Source of the DNA: Charina bottae
Lineage: Eukaryota > Chordata > Lepidosauria > Squamata > Charinaidae
Length of the DNA: 64,000 nt
Direction of reading: 5' to 3'
Assembly: GCA_023362775.1 (NCBI GenBank)
Contig: JALMGJ010000017.1
Location: 20,417,501 to 20,481,500, forward strand
Shown: positions 32,230 to 44,248 of the stretch, piece by piece
Layout: every line of letters starts with the position of its first letter
Position numbering within the stretch: position 1 is the first letter of the stretch
The notes under the pieces: generated by a model
The model's database searches: none
Seen by the model: only the letters and a program-made list of their open reading frames with translations
Told to the model about the DNA's origin: nothing
Program-made: the position numbers and the translations under genes

Positions 32230-33118
32230 AGACTCCTTAAGACATTCAATGGAAGCCAACAATCCGATTTTATAAGGGATTAAAACGTAAAAGGAAAACT
32301 AGTATTAGTTATATATCTGAATTGTGGAATGAAGAACTGGAATATCCAGTTTTAGAGACTCAGTGGGTCCAGGTATTAAGTAATGTAAAATATGTTTCCA
32401 CCGAGTTACAAATGAAATTAATGCAGCTGAAAAAAATTATTTTGCATTTATGGAACTTCTCAAAGAATATTTTAAAAGAGTTGGATATTAGATGTTTTGT
32501 GCTGGTGTTGCAAAAAATTTAACATTTCTTTAACTCTTATGATCTGGCCTTTTCCACCTATAGCCTCATTTTGGCTTCAAATTATTATAAATATCAATAG
32601 AATTTTGGGAAAATATTATAGTTAAGAACCTTAATGTGATATTAAACTATATTCTCAAAACATGGAATTTGTCATCCCATGAAAAGCTTTGGCTCCATTA
32701 AGCTTGGGACATGGCAAAGAGGGTAATTTTATGTAAATGGAAAAAAAAATAGCATCCTGAGTTTAAGAAATTGCTTTAGGATATGAATCTGTTACCTATT
32801 TTTGGAAAGTCTCCATGTTCTAAAAATAATAAAATGAAGCAAAATGCTTCTATATGGTCTAACTTTAATGATAAGATTAAGGATTGAATTTATTTATTGT
32901 ATATTATATGGATCTTCTCTCTCTCTCCCTCTCTCTCTCCCTCTCCTAATTAGCATTTTTTTCCTCATGTTTCATTTTCAGTTTTAATCACCCTGCTATA
33001 TCTTGGGATTTTTTTTTCAGCACAGTATAACCATTATTCCCCACCCCACCCCTTTGTTAGTATTGTATTTTTTTTTGTATTTCACTAGTAAAAATAAAAT
33101 AAATAAAGCAAAGTTTTA
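32230..33118 (+). mobile_element. Decayed L1-type LINE 3' end
   Basis: Frames are broken, but segments reading as a cysteine-rich L1 ORF2 C-terminus (CWCCKKFNISLTLMIWPF) are followed by AT-rich 3' UTR, a TC run (32916-32946) and a terminal AAATAAAATAAATAAAG. It abuts the 3' end of the opposite-strand L1 at about 33140. Confidence 0.55.
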
Positions 33119-33139
33119 AAAACAAGTAGAGAGAAGGAA

Positions 33140-36100
33140 CAAAATCTCTCATGATATTTTTAATATAATTTTATTAAAGATTTTTTAAAAAGGAAGATAA
33201 AAACTAATGAAAACTAATATAAAAAAAGAAAAAGAGAAAAATCAAAGAGAAAGCTAAAAGTGCAAAAAAGGGGGGAAAAGTAAAAGAAAAATAGAAAAGA
33301 AAGAAAAAAGAGACAAAGAATAGCATCCAAGCTTCTTTACAGCAGTTATAAGTACAGTTATAAATTTACCTCTTACCCTATGATTACAACGTAACTCTCT
33401 TCTTCCTATAATCTATCCTGTCTAATCATCAAAACCATTAATCATAAGTTTATTTTTTTTATTTTTTTCTGTTTCACGCAAAAAGTCTATAAGGGGTTTC
33501 CAGTCAACTTTTCTCTGATCAAAGAAGTCAATTTAGCCATCTCAGCAAGTTCCACCAACCATTCCTCCATTATGGGTAATGCTGAATCTTTCCATCTTTG
33601 TGCATACAATAATCTTGTTACAGTTATCATGTACAAAAACAAAGTTCCATAACGTTTTTCCAACTGCTTGTCCTCAATCCCAAAAGAAAAACCTCTGCTC
33701 TCAATTGTATATTAATCTTTAAAATCCTCTGAATCAGTGTAAGTCAGAATTTTCTAGCTTTTTTACACGTCCACCAAACATGATAAAATATCCCTTCTTG
33801 TTGTTCATGTTTCCAACATAAATTCGAAGTGCCTTTATACATTCTAGACAATTTATCTGGTGACATATACCCATGGTACATCATTTTATAAAAATTCTCT
33901 TTAAGGTTATAACATAGTGTAAGTTTCAATCCTTTCAGCCACATATTTTCCCATTGTTCCATCTGTATATTATAACCAAATAGCTCACTTTATCATACAT
34001 TCTTTCACTTCTTGTTCTTCTGTTTCAAATATCAATAAATGTTTATACATTTTAGCAGTTACATGTTCATCATTTGTACACAATTCTGTTTCAAACTCAG
34101 TCTTACAATGTTTAAAACCATAAATTCCTTTGTCTACCTTAAATCTTTCTAATAATTGTAAATAAGAGAACCATTAACAACAATATCCCTCTGCCACCAG
34201 TTCTTCTCAATTTTATTTTACATTCCCCTTGAAAAAATTCTAGTATCTGTCAATAAGTTAGCCATTTCTGTTTACCCCTTATTTCTTGTCTATGAAATGT
34301 TTCTTGAGCTGAGATCCACAAAGGTGTTTTCGGGCACAATCTGGGTTTGTATCTATTCCATATTCTCAATATGGCACATCTAACATAATGATTTTTAAAA
34401 TCCACATTAATCTTGACTTTATTGCACCACAAATATCCATGCTACCCAAAGCTCAGGCCATGTCCTTCTAACTCCAAAAGCCTTCTATTTCTCAGCAACA
34501 CCCACTCTTTCTTCCAAACCAAACAGCAAGCTGCAAAATATAGTTTCAAATCAGGTAAACCGAATCCTCCTCTTCCTTTGCATCTTGTAACACCTTATAT
34601 TTAACTCATGGTTTTTCCCCTGCCACACAAATTTAGATATATCCTTCTGCCACTGTTTAAATGGTGCATCAATTGTCAAAACAGGTATTCTGAAACAAAA
34701 ACATGCTAGACAAAACATTCGTTTTTATCACAGAAATTCTCCCCAGCAATGACAGTTGTAATTTATCCCATCTTAAATATCTTTTTTAACTTCATTCCAT
34801 GTCTTAACATAGTTATTTTGAAATAACATAAATTCTTATTTGTCATAGTAATACCCAGATATTTTACCATCTTCTCAATCTTAAAACCTGTTTATTCATC
34901 AATTCTGTTTGAGCTTCTATTTTCACATTTTTTGTTAACATCTTCATCTTCTGTTTTTTAACCTTTACTCCCACAATCCTCTCTTCTTGTCTTATATCAT
35001 TATACAGTATTTCAAGAACCAAAATAAACAAGAGAGGAGACAGTGGGCATCCCTGACTTGTTCCTTTTTGTATCTCACAGGGTTTTGTTAGATCTCCATT
35101 AACAATTATTTGTGCTTTCTGTGAAGTTTAAATCGATCCTACCAATTTTATAAAGTTCTCTCCAAAATTCATACCTTCCAAAACCTTGAACAAGAAAGCC
35201 CAGTTCAAATTGTCAAAGGCCTTCTCTGCATCTAAGAAGATCAATGCAGCTCGTTTTTCATTATGTTGCTCCAAATATTCCAAAATGTCCAACACATTTC
35301 TAAATTGTCCTGTGACTGACTTTTAGGTAAAAACCCACCTTGATCCCCATGAATAAATTCTTGCAAAATTATTTTCAGTCTATCATCTAGAATCATTGTG
35401 AACAAGTTGTAGTAATTATTCAGTAATGATATCAGGCTATAGTTTTTGTTAGAGTCAAATCTTGTCCCTCTTTGGGTATTAATGCTATATTGCCCTCTTT
35501 CCAAGTCTCTGGCATCTTTCCTCCCTGTAGGACAGAGTTCATCATGTTTTGTAAAGGTTGTAAAAGTTCATCCTCAAAACATTTATAATAAGAACCTGAT
35601 AATCCATCTGATCCAGGCACCTTTCCTAGTTTAATCTTTTTTTCAGAAATTTCCCTTATTGTTATAGGTTCATTCATAATCTGTCTCTGTTCCTCTGTAT
35701 CCTCGGTAATTTTTTTTTTTTTTTAGATATTCATCTATTTTCTCTAGAGAGATCTCACTTCCTTTATAGAAATTGGAATAATATTGATAAAATGTTTTTT
35801 GTATGGCTGCATTGTCCATTAATACAGTATCTCTCTCTTGTAATTTCAATATAATTTTCTTTTCTTTTTCTTTTCATAATTTATGTACTAGCCACTTCCC
35901 TGGTTTATTTGCAAACTCAAAAGTTTTTTGCTTTACCGAATTCATTTTTATTTCCATTTCTCTTACTGTTACCATAGATAATTGTCATTGTAAAAGCTTA
36001 ATTTGTAGAGAAATACTAATCTTCTCTGGAAATTTAATTCTTCTTTTCTCTTCTTTTCATCTAAAATAGCTTGTGTTTTCTCTTGACTCTTCTTTTTAAG

Positions 36101-36854
36101 TTCACTATTATGTTGTATAAAATAACCTCTAATAAAAGCTTTACTTGCATCACAAACCATTCTTAAATCAGTGCCTTTACCTAAATCATTTTCAAAAAAT
36201 TCTTTTAATATCTTTTTACATTCCTCCACTATTGCTTCTTTATGTAGCAACATTTTGTTTAGTCTCCTTCTAAAAGATTTAGATTTTCTTTTATAAACCA
36301 AACTCACAGGATTATGTTCCAAAAAAGTCTTTGGTAATATCTCTACTTTACAAACCTTAGTAGCCAAGTTCTTTGAATTCCAAATCATGTCTATTCTTGA
36401 AAAAGATCTATGTCGTTCAGAAAAGTAGGTACATTCTCTTGAATTGCCATTTTTCTGTCTCCATTTATCAAACAGCCCTAAATTGTCCATCAAATCAAAG
36501 AAAACTTTTGGTAATTTGCCTTGGGTGATTTTAATATTTTTCTCAGAAGTTCTGTCCAGTTCTGGGGAGATCATTCCATTCCAATACCCCATCAAGCAAC
36601 ATTTTTCATAACAGAGAAACCTATTAGTCTCTCCATAAGTCATTTATAAAACAATACTTTGTCCTCATTTGGGGTGTAAATTCCCAGTATCAAAGTCTTA
36701 GTCCCATGCATATTAACTTCCACCCCAACAAATCTACCATGCTCATCAGTCAATACAAGTTCTGGATTTAATTGGGGATTTATATACAAAACAGCTCTTC
36801 CTTCCTTCCTTCCTTCCTTCCTTCCTTCCTTCCTTCCTTCCTTCCTTCCTTCCT

Positions 36855-36918
<64 letters not shown>

Positions 36919-37240
36919 TCCTGCTGAAATAAATTCTTCACCCAAATTTTTGTAACTCAAATATTTTATGTCCTTTTTTCTAATATGTGTCTCTTGTAGG
37001 CAAATTATATCTTGCTTTAATTTTTTTAAATAATGATTTTTTTTCCGAGGAATATCTTCTCCATTTATATTCCACGTTAAGCATTTCTAATCCATAATCA
37101 AGCCAAAAATTTAGAAAAATCAATACCTATAGCGCCTAGTTCAGTATCATCCCTTTCAGTTTCCTGTTGTACCTGCTGGAGTTTTTGTGTAGTCTCCTGT
37201 AATACCTCCATTTGAATCTCCTCCAATTCCTCTTTGAATT
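33140..37240 (-). mobile_element. L1 LINE, ORF2 nearly complete but decayed
   Basis: Reading on the minus strand from 37090 downward: endonuclease start near 37070 with the EN segment LGEEFISAGKK then PELVLTDEHGRFVGVEVNMH (36960-36640); EN end and linker (36643-35969); RT with NMMNSVLQGGKMPETWKEG and ALIPKEGQD (35677-35432); SLISLLNNYYNLFTMILDDR and LQEFIHGDQGGFLP (35504-35241); then decayed palm motifs (about 35220-35000). The C-terminus is MEQWENMWLKGLKL ... GIFYHVWWTCKKARKFW (33962-33744), followed by a 3' UTR to about 33163. Several frameshifts separate these blocks. An acidic, glutamine/glutamate-rich segment just 5' of ORF2 (37240-37100) is probably ORF1 or its end. It is non-functional. 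Confidence 0.85.
36797..36919. repeat. (CTTC)n/(CTTT)n array inside the L1 endonuclease frame
   Basis: CCTT repeats (about 36797-36855) pass into TTTC repeats (to 36919). On the L1 coding strand they read as repeated GRKE and ERKK codons and keep the endonuclease frame open between ISAGKK and the VLYINPQLN segment. Confidence 0.95.
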
Positions 37241-39000
37241 TTTCAATTTTTATAGTAATTTTATTAAAAATTACAATTAAAGAGATAAAAACTAATACAA
37301 ACTAAAAAAATAAAAGAAAAAAAATAAGAATATAGTAAAGAAAAATAAAAGAAATATATAAAGATATGACTTCCCCCTTCATCACAACAAGTATAAAATT
37401 TTTAGTAACTTATCACCTTCTCTTAAAATAGAACAAATGATCTCTTCTTTATTTATTTATTTATTCGATTTATCACTGCCCAACTCGCTCAAAGGGACTC
37501 TGGGCGGTTTACAATCCAACACAATTAATTATAATAAAATATGAATAAAATTAGATAAACATTAAAATAAGCCATATATCCCATCTCTTAACTATAAACA
37601 AATTCATAAAGCATCATTATTTCAGTCCTGGTCAGCAGAAGTCCATTAAGGGTTACCAGAGATAACAACATATCTATTTTAACCTTGATCAAATATACCA
37701 ACATTATATTCCTTCCTTTTACTTTTAAAGTAATGTCCTAGAACATGATTTCTTTTCATTTTTTTTCTTTGTCTCTTCTCACAAAATTCTTCAAAGCTTT
37801 AACAAATCTCTTTTGTAAATCCAATATAGGGAAGTTATCCAGGTCACTCTTTTGGTTTGTTATTTGTATATCCCTTTTAATTATTAAGACATTACCCTGT
37901 ATCATTTGTATGTCCAGTGTAGCATCTTTTTCTATATCATTCTTGTAGCCTGTCATTTTAAATCCACTTTCAGCTCAGTCTCAGTCTTTTCCAGTAAAAC
38001 TTGTTCCTCTTCCATAACATCTTTTAAACTGAGTCTATCTATAAAGGCAGACACTCTTAAAATTAACTTCTGGGTCCATTGTTCAAAAATATCCTTCAAT
38101 ATGTCCAATGTTAAAATATTTTGCTCTATTCTGTATTAGTAAGTCAAATTTCCTGTAAGTGTTCTTCTCCTTTAAATGTAATCTTTAGTTCCTTCTGGTT
38201 CAATCTTCAAAGTCTCATCCTATCACTTTTTTAAAGAGAATTCAAAACAAAAGCATTTTCCCATGGGAAGGATTCTTATAATTAATTCCAAAATCTTATT
38301 TCAAATCCCTCTGGACCCTTAATCTGTTTGTAACTTTCCAAAATCTAGAACTTTTACTGAATAGCAAAACTCAACCTTTTGCTGTTTATTTGGGAAAAAA
38401 AGTCAAGGCCTTAAACCTGAATTTAAAACTTCTTTTGCTAAATATTGAAGGAAAGTCACCTGGTGTTGTAAAACTTGTTGATCCAAAGGTTCCTAATAGT
38501 TGAAAAGTGGTTAACAAGCAATTTTCTAAAGTGATTTAAAAAGGGAGTATGCAAACCCAGTGTCCTTTTGAAGGCTCTGACTGCGGTTTGAGCAAAAAGT
38601 TGGCTATTGCCTCATCTCCCAGAGGTCTAAACCACCGGAGACCTCTGTCTTCCAGTCTCCTCATGAGGAGCAACTGTATGGAACACTTATGGGCGATCTC
38701 AAGTCCTCTCCTTGTCTGAAGAGGAATTACAAAGAGCCAGTCTACTCGCTGGTTCTTCATTCTACTGCAGTCATTGGCTCCGCTTTTAGCCGCCTCCAGT
38801 TTGCCATTTCTTCCCTGGAAGTCCCCTCTTTGAATTTTTCTAGAAATTCCCTTGCCTTCTGGACAGAATTCAATTGAAACCTCTGCTGTTTAAAAATAAA
38901 AACCACACGTTCTAATTTGTCCCATTGAAATGGGATCTTTTTCTGCTTTAATCTCTCAGTCAAAAAAGAATTCTCTTTTCTCTTACGCAAAATTCTAATA
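37241..39000 (-). mobile_element. Second L1 3' end, L2 tail and L1 ORF1-like pieces
   Basis: 37240-37440 repeats the L1 3' terminal layout seen at 33163-33330 (TTTTATTAAAAATTACAATT, AAAACTAATACAAACT), so a second L1 3' end is present. An L2-type tail lies at 37443-37600 (minus strand: GTAAACCGCCCAGAGTCCCT, TTTGAGCGAGTTGGGCAGTG). Minus-strand frames at 37956-37756 and 38990-38757 (IPFQWDKLERVVFIFKQQRF, SVQKAREFLEKFKEG) look like L1 ORF1 segments. The order of pieces is not resolved: it may be one long L1 with a nested insertion or two overlapping L1s. Confidence 0.55.
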
Positions 39001-39042
39001 CGAATTTCTTTAAGAACATAATAATTAAATAATTATTATGTT

Positions 39043-39268
39043 TTTCCTTGTTATGCTTCAGGTCTCTGGTGACTGGCTATACTGGCTATACTGGCTATAC
39101 TGCAATTTTATAGACTCTGAATAGAACAGTTTCCTACATCCTTGATAGGCAAATAGCAAGGTTCTCTGAACATGGATTCTGCCTCTGCTACTGCTTGTCA
39201 AGGCCTGGATTTGGTCATTAAATCCTGTGACATTTCACAAAAAAAGCTGAGTCCCATCCCTCACACAG
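39043..39268 (+). repeat. Direct repeat, copy 1 (about 220 bp)
   Basis: CCTTGTTATGCTTCAGGTCT through TCCCATCCCTCACACAGCA recurs at 40845-41060, roughly 90% identical by eye. Copy 1 has a threefold ACTGGCTAT (39069-39100) that copy 2 has once, and lacks CTGTGTGCAAAG found in copy 2. It begins just beyond the 5' end of the reverse L1. The unit is not an element I recognise. Confidence 0.95.
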
Positions 39269-40844
39269 CATTATCTTAATATTGATAAGATATTATAAAT
39301 CTTCAATCTTGTATTAAAATGCTTCTGCAGAACTTGATCCCTTTTCTTCTTCCTAAACAAAACTTCCCTTGGAACATTTCTTGTTCTCAGTGTGGGAGGG
39401 AGCTAAGAATAGCTCTGAATTTCATCTCAAGTTATCTTATGCTTCACCACTTTTTAAAAATTGTTGTAAAGCAATTGGTATACTGATATACTGATATACT
39501 GATATATGGAAGACAAGGGACACAAAAGATCAATGATATTTTTCCTTTGTTTCTGCTGGATGAATGTGTAATAGCAATGTCTTACCTAGTGATGCGTACT
39601 TCTGCTATCTAACGTATACATGTGCCCTTTGTCAGGCATGACAGCATTTCAGAGAACAAGCCCACTGTAAAGCAGGGATACACACTGTTTCCATCTGTGA
39701 TTTGCCCTTACCCATGACATTATATGTTTATGCTGTATATCCCAATTGGACTTAGCTGAAACAATTCTATGTGGTTGTAATGAGGCCCTTTTGTTTGTAG
39801 TTTGATTTGGGATTACTTTGTCTCAGCAATAATTAATTGAGCCTGGGATTGAACATGTAGAATCCATTTGGATCCAAAGCTTTTCTGGAGGTGCATTATT
39901 TGCTAAGTCGAGTTAGACAAATGTATTTTCTTAAGTGGTGTTGTCAGTGTTTCAAATCCTAAAACTGAATGGAGGGGTACTGCACGATAATAAAATTGCA
40001 CATTTTCCAAGCAGGCGGCCTCCAGTTCAAAACCCCCACCCCATTTACAGTGTGGTGCTTTTATAAAGCAGGAGTGGGTCACCACCCATCCTTAGGTGGC
40101 ACACAACAGCCTCTACAACACCCCAAAGATCACATCATCAGCATTAAAGGGCAAATTCAGCTGTACTATTTTCAAGTAAAAATGCTCATATAAGAGTGGG
40201 AATGAGATTTCAATGCTTGTGAGGTAAAATCTTCCATCCCTACCCATAATTGTTCCACAAAGTCTTCCAAATCAAGTTTTTAATCACCCTTTAATTTCTC
40301 CAACAGTCCTGGATGCAAGTAAGGTTGCTAGTGTCCCCTGCAATTTTCTAATAGTGCTGACCCCTGAGCCTGACCAGGGCCAGATGTTTGTCATGCAAAA
40401 CTTACAAAAGAGACAACTGGAGAAAAGGGATATTGGGACTATCAAACACATCAAAGAAGACAAGCTGCATCACATTTGCTTTTGGGAGAATTTCAAGTCT
40501 ATCATTAAGCTTCTGAATGTGTATAGATAATTTTGTCATCCTTCAGCACTCTTGAGGATTTAAAATCTGTGTGCCAGGCAAAAAAGAGGGGGGAAAAATC
40601 AATAGAAATGGCTTTTCTGCCTCTCATGGTGATGCACTTAAAGGGAGAGTTTTACCAGGCAAATTTATGCAGCTATATGGTATGTGCAAAGTATTTTCCT
40701 CAACAATCAAGCCTGTGAAATCTTACAGTAAATTGGAGGCACGGTATGCTCCTTTACAAATGTGCCATTTCAAGTGACTGAAAGCAATATGATGCATTAC
40801 AGTTTCTCAAAGTGCACTATTACAACCTTTATTAATTTCTTCCT
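39269..40844. other. Unassigned sequence between the direct repeats
   Basis: No recognised element. GATATACT is repeated at 39480-39503. Confidence 0.4.
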
Positions 40845-41062
40845 TGTTATGCTTCAGGTCTCTGGTGACTGGCTACACTGCACTTTTATAGACTGAATAG
40901 AACAGTTTCCACATCCTTGATAGGCAGATAGCAAGGTTTTCTGAACTTGGATTCTGCCTCTGCTACTGCTTGTCAAGGCCTGGATTTGGTCATTAAATTC
41001 TGTGACATTTCACAGAAAAAGCTGACTGTGTGCAAAGTCCCATCCCTCACACAGCATGTTTA
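40845..41062 (+). repeat. Direct repeat, copy 2 (about 215 bp)
   Basis: The partner of 39043-39268, on the same strand and about 1.8 kb away. Similarity appears to stop at CACACAGCA in both copies. Confidence 0.95.
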
Positions 41063-41732
41063 ATGATGTGGAGAACAGCAAAGCCTGAACTTCTGTATGT
41101 GAATATGATTTAAATGTTGGGGACCTAGTCATTTAATAATCAAAAGACCTGATAGGTGGCCAGATTCACTAGGAAGCTGATTATTATCTATAGCACCTCA
41201 GATACTACAGTACATTGTTTTCATACACTTTTCATTTTTATATTTACCCCATTTGGACTCTTGATAAGTCTAATTTACACTACAGTCCATCATAAATGTC
41301 AAGCAGGCAAATCAAGGCATTAAAAGCAAAGCAGCCTTCAAATCAAGCTCAACTTCTGGTAATTGCATCCATGCGGTTTAAATAACTTCCCTGCTCCTTC
41401 TTCTCCTTGTATGTTATGGCTGGGGGAGAAAATTGTTTGACTTGCATTTGAATACAAATGTAGCTGATTTTGCATTTTAACTGAAACACAAAATAAAACT
41501 CTGTTACTGCTCAAAATCTACACGTGTTTAAGTATTGCTATGCTGCTTGTTTGGACTCTGGGCAGTTCCCATTCAGCTGTATTCATTTGAGGTCTTTGGA
41601 GGAGCTCTTCTGGTGGGTGGTGGGCTGATAATCATAAGAATTTTTATTGAACTGAAATAATAGCATGAGCTTGGCCCTTCTGATGGACAGTGACATGAAA
41701 TGGCATCATAGCATTTATGGTCTACTCTCACA
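41063..41732. other. Unassigned sequence
   Basis: No feature recognised. Confidence 0.4.
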
Positions 41733-42135
41733 CTGATAAGGAAGGCTGAGCAAAGGAAGATAGATGCTTTTGAACTGTGGTGTTGGAGGAAAATTCTGAG
41801 AGTGCCTTGGACTGCAAGAAGATCAAACCAGTCCATACTCCAGGAAATATAGCCAGACTGCTCACTTGAGGGAATGATATTAAAGGCAAAACTGAAGTAC
41901 TTTGGCCACATAATGAGAAGACAGGATACCCTGGAGAAGATGCTGATGCTAGGGAAAGTGGAAGGCAAAAGGAAGAGGGGCCGACCAAGGGCAAGACGGA
42001 TGGATGATATTCTGTAGGTGACGGACTCGACCTTGGGGGAGCTGGGGGTGGCGACGGCCGACAGGAAGCTCTGGCGTGTGCTGGTCCATGAAGTCACGAA
42101 GAGTCGGAAGCGACTGAATGAATAAACAACAAAAC
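41733..42135 (+). mobile_element. 5'-truncated BovB (RTE) LINE 3' end
   Basis: The plus strand encodes decayed BovB C-terminus: RKAEQRKIDAFELWCWRKIL, RVPWTARRSNQS, LKYFGHIMRRQDTLEKMLML, then the BovB terminus GTCACGAAGAGTCGGAAGCG with an AAACAACAAAA tail. It belongs to the same subfamily as the 7.3 kb copy. In-frame stops are present (ATATAG at about 41850, CTGTAG at 42012). Flanks CTCACACTGAT and CTCACAGTAAT may be an old TSD. Confidence 0.92.
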
Positions 42136-42319
42136 TCACAGTAATGAAGATCCTTTCAACATCACACCACCCATTAAAAAACTGACGATGCTACTAAAAA
42201 GAGTCCTTGAAATTCCTTTTCACCTTTACCAAGACAACAGAGAAATCCATATCTCATCTACCCTTAAGTCACCTTGGTGGCATGGAGATAGCAGGGTATG
42301 TGGTAAATTTATCTATTTC
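42136..42319. other. Short unassigned gap
   Basis: Nothing recognised. Confidence 0.4.
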
Positions 42320-42685
42320 CAATTGAAGATAATATCTGTAGCTTAGAGTTGAACAATGGAGTTCTTGGTTGTCTGCATGCAGATGGTTCATTACCCAAAT
42401 AGGTAACATCAGTGTGAGTGTTCCTTGGTAGAAGTTTGCCTATATGCAAATTTCTCCCATTTGCATGCTTTCTGAAGTGTTTGATGCCTGTATGTGGTTC
42501 CAATAGAAGAGAATATCTGTAGCTCAGGGTTGAACTGTGGAGTTCTTGATGTTCTCTGAGCTTGGTTGTTTGCTTACAGATGTTTCATTACCCAACTAGG
42601 TAACATCATCAGTGCAATAATGTTACCTAGTTGGGTAATGAAATGTCTGCAAGCAAACAACCAAGTTCAGAGAGCACCAAGAACT
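42320..42685 (-). mobile_element. Hammerhead-bearing terminal repeat, tandem and inverted (PLE/retrozyme-like)
   Basis: On the minus strand two related units lie in tandem, about 200 bp apart. Each has a hammerhead-like segment followed by the shared text ACCAAG ... AAGAACTCCA ... AGCTACAGATATT ... ATTGGAA. Unit 1 runs from about 42612 down to 42495; unit 2 from about 42413 down to 42320. Beyond unit 1 the sequence folds back: 42541-42606 is the inverse complement of 42620-42685 with a few mismatches. No protein is encoded. Tandem and inverted terminal units with hammerheads are typical of Penelope-like elements, but no PLE coding sequence is present, so the family is inferred. Confidence 0.75.
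42575..42616 (-). ncRNA. Hammerhead-ribozyme-like motif with canonical CTGATGA core
   Basis: On the minus strand: GCA, core CTGATGA (42606-42612), helix II GTTACC/GGGTAAT around TAGTT, GAAA (42583-42586), then CATC and TGT. The cleavage-site triplet, expected GTC, reads ATC, which CpG decay of CGTC to CATC or TGTC would explain. The right inverted arm keeps GAAATGTCTGC. Helix I could pair GCA with TGC, as in the right arm. A decayed relative lies at 42381-42413 (CTGATG, TTACC/GGGTAA, GAACC). Confidence 0.72.
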
Positions 42686-42689
42686 GCAT

Positions 42690-42850
42690 TTATCTATTAA
42701 TTACTGAAAGTATACCTTGCCTCTCCACTGATACAAATTCTGGAGGCAGCTTACAACAATACAGAATATAAAACTAACAATAAAACTGATTAAATTAAAA
42801 TCAGAAGCAAATGTTAAATTATCAAATATCAGTATAATTAAAATAATTTA
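42690..42850 (-). mobile_element. Decayed LINE 3' UTR tail
   Basis: TTTATCTATTAATTACTGAA, CTTGCCTCTCCACTGATACA and GGAGGCAGCTTACAACAATA resemble the reverse of an L2-type 3' terminus with its tail. Coding sequence is absent. Confidence 0.45.
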
Positions 42851-43900
42851 AAATTTATTTTGTGCTAAGGGACTTCCTTGACCCTTTAGTGTCATGCTTG
42901 GGAACACATTAGAAAGGAAACAAGTAAGGTCAGGACTAACATAAAACTGAAATTGATTTATTTTAAAGTAATTTAAATTAAATGGATTTATTATAATTAA
43001 TCTTTATGCATTTCATATTTTCCCCATCACTCATGCTAAGCCTCAGTGGATAATCTTGGTGACAAACATCTTGTATCTGAATACTGATATAGGCTGAAAA
43101 TTTAGTGGCATGATGGCCAAATCACATACTGAATCAAAAGATGTGTTTTTATGCTTTAATCAAATCTCCACATAAAAATTCACACTCCCGGCTATATATA
43201 AATATATATTTATTTATTTTGGGGAAATACTGTTCACGTTTATTTTTATGGTGATTGAGAGTCTCAACTGGAGAACAAATTGATTTCTGAAGCATTTGCT
43301 ACAATAAAAGATGAATAATGCTTCAACTAACACAGAGAAATTGGGAAAGAAACATTTCCATTCCACAGCAAACAGAAGGGAATCAGGCCCTGGGGTTCCT
43401 GTTTTTCCCTCTACAAACACACATTAGTCATTCTGCACGTTTTCTCTCATGGCTACTAACTCTTAGATGTATTTTCCATTTAAAATAAAGTTGCCATTCT
43501 TTCCTGCATTTTTCCTTTAAAAAAGTAGACCTGTAGAGCAATTAAAGCCAGGGTAGGCAACTGGTGACCTTTCCGCATTTTTTAGGGTGCCTAAAGCAAA
43601 ACTTGGATTTTGAAGGAACACGTATATTTAAAAGGGAGACATTTTGGCCCTGACATCTGTGCTGTCCTTATCACAATACTGCTATTCTCCTTATTTCAGC
43701 TTTCAGAGGCTGAAATAATTAAACAGAACTGCAATCTTTATGTCTCCAAAGCAATGCCAAACCACTTCCATATTGTGCTAAGAAAACAGTATGGGGGTCT
43801 TTACCTTCAAAGCAGCCTTCTAAAACCTGGTGACCTCCATGTCTGTCAATACTTCTCAGACAGTGAACAACATGCATGGCTTGGAATTCTGGGAGGTGCC
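42851..43900. other. Unassigned, with possible MITE remnant near the end
   Basis: 43830-43900 (GTGACCTCCATGTCTGTCAA, GGCTTGGAATTCTGGGAGG) resembles half of a palindromic hAT MITE. The rest is unassigned. Confidence 0.4.
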
Positions 43901-44248
43901 ATTCAAACACTTAAGTAAATATTCCCCCCGCACATTGTGCAGTCATGTCTGACTCTAGGGGCCGGTGCTCATCTCTGTTTGTTAGCCGAACAGCCAGCGT
44001 TGTCCAAAGATGCTTCCATGGTCATGTGGCCGGCATGACGCACACAGAACGCTGTTACCTACCCACTGAAGTGGTACCTATTAATCTACTTGCATTTGTA
44101 TGCTTTCAAATTGCTAGGTTGGCAAGAGCTGGGGCTAGTGTGGGAGCTCACTCCGTCACACAGGACTAGGGATTCGAACCTCCGAACTTGCGATCGACAA
44201 GCCTGGCGTCTTACCCGCTGAGCCACCATGCCCCTATTCAAACACTTA
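43901..44248 (-). mobile_element. tRNA-derived SINE (second family) with 13-bp TSD
   Basis: The direct repeat ATTCAAACACTTA at 43901-43913 and 44236-44248 bounds a 322-bp SINE. On the minus strand the head reads GGGCATGGTGGCTCAGCGGG (A box TGGCTCAGCGGGT), with B box GGTTCGAATCC. The body has GCTAGGTTGGC-type reverse motifs and CCATGGAAGCATC, and the 3' end lies near GACATGACTGCACAATGTGC. This is a common squamate SINE family; I am not sure of its database name. CpG sites are more decayed than in the copy at 51.7 kb. Confidence 0.93.
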
